From Solibacillus sp. FSL H8-0538 (lineage in GTDB: Bacteria; Bacillota; Bacilli; Bacillales_A; Planococcaceae), in the NCBI RefSeq assembly GCF_038003525.1, contig NZ_JBBOPI010000001.1, positions 3,093,001-3,157,000 on the forward strand: a stretch of 64,000 nt of DNA, given 5' to 3'. A model generated the notes under the pieces. It saw only the letters and a list, made by a program, of their open reading frames with translations. It made no database searches and was not told where the DNA came from. Position numbers and translations under genes: made by a program. This document shows positions 59,581-64,000 of the stretch, piece by piece (position 1 is the stretch's first letter; each line of letters begins with the position of its first letter).

Positions 59581-60054
59581 TTATTTTAATCCAGGGTAAT
59601 TCTGTTGTCTCAACACTTCATAAATTACGATTGCTGCGGTATTCGATAAATTCAATGAACGGATATGGTCACTTTGCGGAATGCGTAAACACATATCTTT
59701 TCGTTCATATGCAAAATCCTTAGGTAAGCCCGTTGTTTCACGGCCGAACACGAAATAAATATCACGTGTTGTGTCACTAAAATCATGTGTTGTGTAAGGC
59801 TCATCGCTATACGTTTCGATTAAATACACATCCCCACCTTCAGCATAGGCGATGAAATCTTCTAATGAATCGTGATACACCACATTCACATGCTCCCAGT
59901 AATCAAGACCCGCACGCTTTAGCATTTTATCGTCCGTTGAAAAGCCAAGTGGACGAATTAAATGAAGTGATGTATTTGTTCCTGCGCAAGTACGTGCAAT
60001 ATTTCCCGTATTCGCAGGGATTTCTGGTTGGTATAAAACAATATGATTTGGCAA
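59581..60054 (-). CDS. trmL: tRNA (cytidine/uridine-34-2'-O)-methyltransferase TrmL
   Basis: The 157-residue SPOUT methyltransferase has 'PEIPANTGNIARTCAGTNTS', 'FVFGRETTGLP' and 'IRSLNLSNTAAIVIYEVLRQ', the three SPOUT motifs that make the SAM-binding knot. It methylates the 2'-O of the wobble base of leucine tRNAs. TTG start at 60054 after AGAAGGG. The queG gene lies 18 bp upstream on the same strand, so two tRNA-wobble modification genes share an operon. Confidence 0.93.
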   Translation of the reverse strand: MPNHIVLYQPEIPANTGNIARTCAGTNTSLHLIRPLGFSTDDKMLKRAGLDYWEHVNVVYHDSLEDFIAYAEGGDVYLIETYSDEPYTTHDFSDTTRDIYFVFGRETTGLPKDFAYERKDMCLRIPQSDHIRSLNLSNTAAIVIYEVLRQQNYPGLK

Positions 60055-60072
60055 AACAATGACCCTTCTCTC

Positions 60073-61206
60073 TTAAATAGTTAACAGCGCAAGCCCTTTA
60101 TCAATTTCAGCAAGCACTTCCGTGTCCTGCTCGCGCGCCTTTGCATCAAGCAGTACTTCCTCAACACCCACACCGCCAATTTTCCCAAGTGCCCACGCAG
60201 CCGTCCCACGAATTACCGGACGTTCATCACGCTGCAAAAGCTCAATTAATTCTGGCACAGCTGTGACTTCCTTAAAATGTGCAAGTGCTAAAATGGCATT
60301 TCGCTGTATCGGTTTCTTGCCGCGCCATGATCCGGAAACATGGCCAAATTTCGCTTTGAATTCTTTATTTGAAATTTTGAGTAATGGCTGTAATAGCGGC
60401 TTCGCCAACTCTGGATCAGGCTTGAATTCATCATGAATCCAATTTAGCTTCCCTTTATTTTTCGGACACACGGTTTGGCACGTATCACAGCCGTACAAGC
60501 GGTTGCCAATTTTCCCACGAAACTCTTCCGGCAAAAAGCCCTTTGTTTGTGTTAGAAAGGCAATGCAACGCTGTGAATTCAGTTGACCCGGTCCAACAAT
60601 GGCACCCGTCGGACAAACATCAATACAAAGTGTACAATCCCCACATTCATCCTCCATCGGGGTATCCGGTGCAAATGGGATGTTCGTCATTAGCTCGCCT
60701 AAATACACATACGATCCGAACTCGGGCGTAATAATCGAGCAGTTTTTGCCGCTCCAGCCAATACCTGCACGTTCAGCAACAGCACGGTCGACAAGCTCTC
60801 CCGTATCAACCATTGACTTCATGTTCACACCCGGTACGCGCTCCGTTAGCCAAGCTTCCAGTAACTGCAGACGTTCACGAACGGCGGTATGATAATCCAC
60901 ACCCCAGGACGCACGGCAAAAAATACCGCGACGCTCGCCCTTCTTTCCTTGTGGCGCATCCTGCATGCGCGACGGATAGGCAATTGCAATCGCTACTATG
61001 CTTTCCGCATCTTTAAGTAAGCGAAGCGGCTCTGTTCGCAGCTCAACATCAGACTCCTCAAAGCCAGACTGGAAACCGAGCTCCTGCTGGCGGCGCAAAC
61101 GATTTTTCAGCTCATGAAACGGGGCAGCTATTGTGAAGCCAATTTTATCTACGCCTATGGACTTTGCATATTCAATTAAATCGGCCTGTAGCTGTTGGAC
61201 ATTCAT
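60073..61206 (-). CDS. queG: epoxyqueuosine reductase QueG
   Basis: The 377-residue protein has a cobalamin-binding N-terminal part ('SIGVDKIGFTIAAPFHEL', 'GWSGKNCSIITPEFGSYVYL'), two [4Fe-4S] motifs ('CGDCTLCIDVCPTGAI' and 'YGCDTCQTVCPKNKGK', about 190-250) and C-terminal HEAT-like repeats. It reduces epoxyqueuosine to queuosine in tRNA. AAGGAGAG precedes the ATG. Confidence 0.95.
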   Translation of the reverse strand: MNVQQLQADLIEYAKSIGVDKIGFTIAAPFHELKNRLRRQQELGFQSGFEESDVELRTEPLRLLKDAESIVAIAIAYPSRMQDAPQGKKGERRGIFCRASWGVDYHTAVRERLQLLEAWLTERVPGVNMKSMVDTGELVDRAVAERAGIGWSGKNCSIITPEFGSYVYLGELMTNIPFAPDTPMEDECGDCTLCIDVCPTGAIVGPGQLNSQRCIAFLTQTKGFLPEEFRGKIGNRLYGCDTCQTVCPKNKGKLNWIHDEFKPDPELAKPLLQPLLKISNKEFKAKFGHVSGSWRGKKPIQRNAILALAHFKEVTAVPELIELLQRDERPVIRGTAAWALGKIGGVGVEEVLLDAKAREQDTEVLAEIDKGLALLTI

Positions 61207-61242
61207 GTCACTCTCTCCTTACAAATGGTACAATACTAAGAA

Positions 61243-61312
61243 AAGTGCTGGAGCGCTCCAAACCTGAGTCATCGAAACGACCTCGGAGGTGTGGCGTTTA
61301 AGCCTAGACATT
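61243..61312 (+). repeat. GC-rich palindromic repeat (short copy)
   Basis: AGTGCTGGAGCGCTCC and 'CGAAACGACCTCGGAGG' then TGGCGTTTAAGCCTAGAC correspond to both ends of the element at 43568-43697, with about 60 bp missing between. It stands in the queG promoter region. Confidence 0.65.
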
Positions 61313-61359
61313 TCTTAAGTGATTATACTTTTCCAAAATAAAAACAGTAGGTGATCTAT

Positions 61360-62052
61360 ATGAACATTTCATTAAATGCTTCACTTTCTATGGTAAACGA
61401 CCAACTTAAAATCGGCATTATCCATTATACCAAAATTGTTGTCTCACAATCTCCTCAAATGATTAAAGGCCGTACACAGCTATATCAGGAAAACTTATTC
61501 CTGGAAATGCAGGAGCAACCTGTAACTGAACGCCTAGGCATTCAAGAGTGGCGTAAAGTATGGAAAGCATTCGGCGCTGATCCAAATCGTTATCGTCATT
61601 CTGCAGAAAGTTTAATGCGCCGCATCGCCAAGCAGAACTATTTAACACCGTTTCATTCAGCTGTTGATTTAAATAATTTCTTTTCACTGCAATATGAAAT
61701 TCCAATTGGCATTTATGATATGGCTAAGCTGAAGGGGGATATTAACATTGCGTTAGGTGACAAGATAACTGGGTACGAGGGTTTAAACGGCCGCTATAAT
61801 TCATTAGAAAATATTCTTTATACAGAAGACGCTGAGGGTCCCTTTGGCAGTCCGTTCGTTGATTCTGCACGTACAGCTGTAACCGAGGAAACAACGGAGG
61901 CACTACATATTTTCTATTTACGTCCTTCACTTTCTGAAGGTGAATGCTCGGAACTTTTGGAATCATCCGGTAAAATGTTTACGCAAGTTAGTGGCGGCGA
62001 TTTTACATTCGCACTTCTTACAACTTCAAATCCGACCATCACTTTAAGTTGA
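61360..62052 (+). CDS. B3/B4 tRNA-binding domain protein
   Basis: The 230-residue protein is a free-standing B3/B4 domain as found in the beta subunit of phenylalanyl-tRNA synthetase: 'QEWRKVWKAFGADPNRYRHS' then 'ESLMRRIAKQN', and 'LNNFFSLQYEIPIGIYDM'. Such solo domains may edit mischarged tRNA, but the activity of this group is not established. ATG 61360 follows GTAGGTGA. Confidence 0.85.
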   Translation: MNISLNASLSMVNDQLKIGIIHYTKIVVSQSPQMIKGRTQLYQENLFLEMQEQPVTERLGIQEWRKVWKAFGADPNRYRHSAESLMRRIAKQNYLTPFHSAVDLNNFFSLQYEIPIGIYDMAKLKGDINIALGDKITGYEGLNGRYNSLENILYTEDAEGPFGSPFVDSARTAVTEETTEALHIFYLRPSLSEGECSELLESSGKMFTQVSGGDFTFALLTTSNPTITLS

Positions 62053-62078
62053 GCATCACTTTAGTAAAAACAATACAA

Positions 62079-62104
62079 AGAGGGAGAATCGCTTCTCCCT
62101 CTTC
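62079..62104. terminator. bidirectional terminator
   Basis: 'AGAGGGAGAA' TCGC 'TTCTCCCTCTT' between convergent genes. Confidence 0.8.
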
Positions 62105-62110
62105 TCAAAA

Positions 62111-63022
62111 TTATTGTACTCCCGGTAATATACGAAGTACCTTCTCATTGGCATCTAAAATAGCATCAACGCCAAGTGGAATACCGATATTTGGTTCACA
62201 GTGACCGATTTTAAAGCCGGCTACAGCCGGTTTATTAAACGGTCTAATATAATCAGCAATTAGACTTACAACATCTTCCTCCGTTTCACCATTACCAAGC
62301 TTCGTAAAGCTACCAATGATAAAGCCTGCCGCCTGCTCTAGTTTTCGTGCTAATCGTAGTTGATTGAGCATGCTATCGATACGTTCAATGGATTCACCCA
62401 CATCCTCCATTAATAACAGCTTGCCACGCACATCAATTTCAAACTTCGTCCCGAGTGTCCCGGTAAAACGGTTTAAATTTCCACCCGTTATCTCGCCGCG
62501 CGCAACACCTTCATGAATCGTTTGAAGCGGTGCAATCATTTCACTATACTGAATTTCCATTGGGTTAAAGAGCTGCTGGTACATCTTTTTTGATAGTTCA
62601 TCTAAAGGCGCATCACCACCCGAAAGCATTGGCCCATGGAACGTAACTAAGTCTGAGAATTCATTGACCGCTGTATGTAAGTATGTCACATCTGAAAAGC
62701 CCCAAATAATTTTTGGATTTTCCTCTAATAAGGCATAATCAATTTGATCTGCAATACGTCCAAGCCCGTAGCCACCACGCACACAAAAGATTCCCTTCAC
62801 CTCTGAATCACGAACCATTTCATGTAAATCGGCTACGCGTTCGGCATCCGTACCTGCTAGATAGCCATCAAACGGTGCAATCGTATTTCCTAATTTATAA
62901 CGTAAGCCGAGCTCCTGGAAAATTTTAAGTCTGTCGCCGAGCTGTTCCATATTAACTGGGCTACTTAGTGCCACAACACCCACTGTATCCCCTTGTTGTA
63001 TTCGATTTGGACGGATCTTCAT
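62111..63022 (-). CDS. LD-carboxypeptidase-like S66 family peptidase
   Basis: The 303-residue S66-family protein has Ser in 'IIWGFSDVTYLHT' (as in LdcA GHSD), Glu in 'LLMEDVGESIERID' and His in 'GFKIGHCEPNIGIPLG', which together make the Ser-Glu-His triad. It hydrolyses the L,D-bond in muropeptide tails during murein recycling; some relatives (MccF) instead inactivate microcin-like compounds. ATG 63022 follows GAAGGAGG; an in-frame ATG 21 codons upstream lacks a site. Confidence 0.9.
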   Translation of the reverse strand: MKIRPNRIQQGDTVGVVALSSPVNMEQLGDRLKIFQELGLRYKLGNTIAPFDGYLAGTDAERVADLHEMVRDSEVKGIFCVRGGYGLGRIADQIDYALLEENPKIIWGFSDVTYLHTAVNEFSDLVTFHGPMLSGGDAPLDELSKKMYQQLFNPMEIQYSEMIAPLQTIHEGVARGEITGGNLNRFTGTLGTKFEIDVRGKLLLMEDVGESIERIDSMLNQLRLARKLEQAAGFIIGSFTKLGNGETEEDVVSLIADYIRPFNKPAVAGFKIGHCEPNIGIPLGVDAILDANEKVLRILPGVQ

Positions 63023-63149
63023 AGCTAATCGCCCTCCTTCTATTAGTGTTGATATTGTATCATACAGCTTTTCTCGAATGTGCATTGCAAAACAAAACTT
63101 TATACCCCTATAATTAATTAAACATTCAAATAATAAAGGAGTTAGTCAT

Positions 63150-64000
63150 ATGAAATTCCCTCCGCAGCTTCTGCTCATACTCGCCACGATCTTATGGGGT
63201 GGAAACTTTGTTATTGGACGTGCTGTTGCTGGCGATATTCCGCCAATAACACTCGCGTTCCTGCGCTGGTGCACAGCATTTATTGTCTTTTTACCAATTG
63301 TTTATAGACGCACGAAAAAAGAATGGTCAATGCTTAAAGCTCACTGGCCAATTGTAGTTATTTTAGCGTTAACAGGGGTGGCTTGCTTTAATACTCTCGT
63401 TTACATCGGCGTGCACTATACAACATCCATTAATGCGTCACTAATGAATTCATCCACGCCAATTATTATTTACATACTATCGTTCATTTTCTTGAAAGAA
63501 CATTTAACAAAGTTCCAACTTCTTGGCACAGGACTATCTTTACTAGGGGTATTATTCATTATTTCAGGTGGCTCTATTGAAAGTATTGTTGCCTTTACAT
63601 TTAATAAGGGGGATTTGGTCGTTTTAATGGCAGTGTTTTGTTGGAGCGTTTATTCCCTTCTTATTAAACAGTTTGCAGGACGTCTACCAGGCTATTCAAC
63701 ATTCCTTGTCACGATAGCAATTGGAGCAATTATGCTAGTACCATTTACCGTTTATGAGCTGTTGAAAACAACAACGACGATTTACTGGTCGTTTTCTACG
63801 ATTAGCGCCATTTTATATGTTGGCATTATCGCATCAATTGTCGCCTTTCTTAGTTGGAATAGCGGGGTTGTATCACTCGGAGCAAATAAAGCGAGTATTT
63901 ATCTAAATTTCATTCCTCTATTTGCATCTATTTTTGCTGTCATCTTCCTTGGAGAAGACGTTTTGCCAGCACAAATTATTGGTGGCCTAGCTATTGTAGG
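63150..64000 (+). CDS. EamA-family (DMT) transporter, partial
   Basis: The gene runs off the right edge after about 283 codons. It has repeated EamA units with about ten hydrophobic segments ('MKFPPQLLLILATILWGGNF', 'SLMNSSTPIIIYILSFIFLK', 'SIYLNFIPLFASIFAVIFLG'). EamA proteins export amino acids or metabolites; the substrate is unknown. AAAGGAG is seven bases before the ATG. The product is not truncated except by the window. Confidence 0.9.
   Translation, partial: MKFPPQLLLILATILWGGNFVIGRAVAGDIPPITLAFLRWCTAFIVFLPIVYRRTKKEWSMLKAHWPIVVILALTGVACFNTLVYIGVHYTTSINASLMNSSTPIIIYILSFIFLKEHLTKFQLLGTGLSLLGVLFIISGGSIESIVAFTFNKGDLVVLMAVFCWSVYSLLIKQFAGRLPGYSTFLVTIAIGAIMLVPFTVYELLKTTTTIYWSFSTISAILYVGIIASIVAFLSWNSGVVSLGANKASIYLNFIPLFASIFAVIFLGEDVLPAQIIGGLAIV

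Noticed and set aside
1-64000. CRISPR arrays, tRNA or rRNA genes, prophage
   Set aside because: No regularly spaced direct repeats, no cloverleaf with CCA and no phage gene order were seen on either strand by eye; a tRNAscan/Infernal run would be decisive.

Overview
The window looks like chromosomal DNA of a low-GC Gram-positive bacterium of the Bacillales. A Lysinibacillus/Solibacillus-type member of the Planococcaceae is my best guess. Supporting signs are AGGAGG-type ribosome binding sites, frequent TTG/GTG starts, a serA T-box leader, sporulation-linked genes (Spo0M, YjcZ-type peptide, ScoC/Hpr) and a gene set matching the B. subtilis yha/yhe/yhc neighbourhoods (ecsAB-hit, trpP, yhaH, hpr, prsA, serC, yhaM, yhzD, yhaR, hemZ, yheA, yheB, yheE, yhcYZ, yhcX, yhcT). 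No tRNA, rRNA, CRISPR array or phage was seen.

Layout. 1-1309: end of a gamma-glutamyltransferase gene and a two-gene chromate transporter. 1338-3441: an IS1182-type remnant, a DegV protein and an ISL3-like MITE. 3588-10691: ecsBA, hit, trpP, yhaH, hpr, small membrane proteins, prsA and a PhnA-like protein. 10846-18980: a second IS remnant, a TetR regulator, an FNT channel, serC, a third IS remnant (14121-14717), yhaM, yhzD, a glycine-zipper protein, yhaR and a flavoprotein pseudogene. 19334-25997: serA under a T-box, a polysaccharide deacetylase, a HAD phosphatase and a secreted metallo-beta-lactamase-fold protein. 26426-36679: a complete phenol/catechol meta-cleavage operon with its own sensor-regulator. 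36807-42587: hemZ, yheA, yheB, yheE and a CNNM-type transporter. 42666-64000: a cation efflux protein, the YhcYZ-type two-component system, YhcX, a thiol-disulfide pair, YhcT, aldo/keto reductases, a purine permease, an acyl-CoA ligase, an S9 peptidase, a CatE-type dioxygenase, Spo0M, TrmL, QueG, an LD-carboxypeptidase and a partial EamA transporter.

How the genes work together. The catabolic operon has every enzyme needed to take phenol to catechol (HpaB/PheA1-type monooxygenase plus flavin reductase), open the ring (catechol 2,3-dioxygenase) and follow the dehydrogenative branch to pyruvate and acetyl-CoA. No hydrolytic-branch hydrolase is present. The gene beside it encodes a protein with a XylR/DmpR-type phenol-sensing front end and a PucR-type DNA-binding end in place of the sigma-54 AAA+ module. 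serA and serC cover two steps of serine synthesis; serA sits behind a T-box with a likely Ser specifier. trpP has a strictly periodic TAG/GAG run over its ribosome binding site that looks like a TRAP target.

The intergenic DNA is rich in repeats. There are IS1182-type remnants, an ISL3-like MITE pair (one with a perfect 8-bp target duplication), a double-hairpin repeat of about 80 bp in some nine copies, a GC-rich palindromic repeat, and a roughly 60-bp hairpin module carried inside two unrelated mobile elements.
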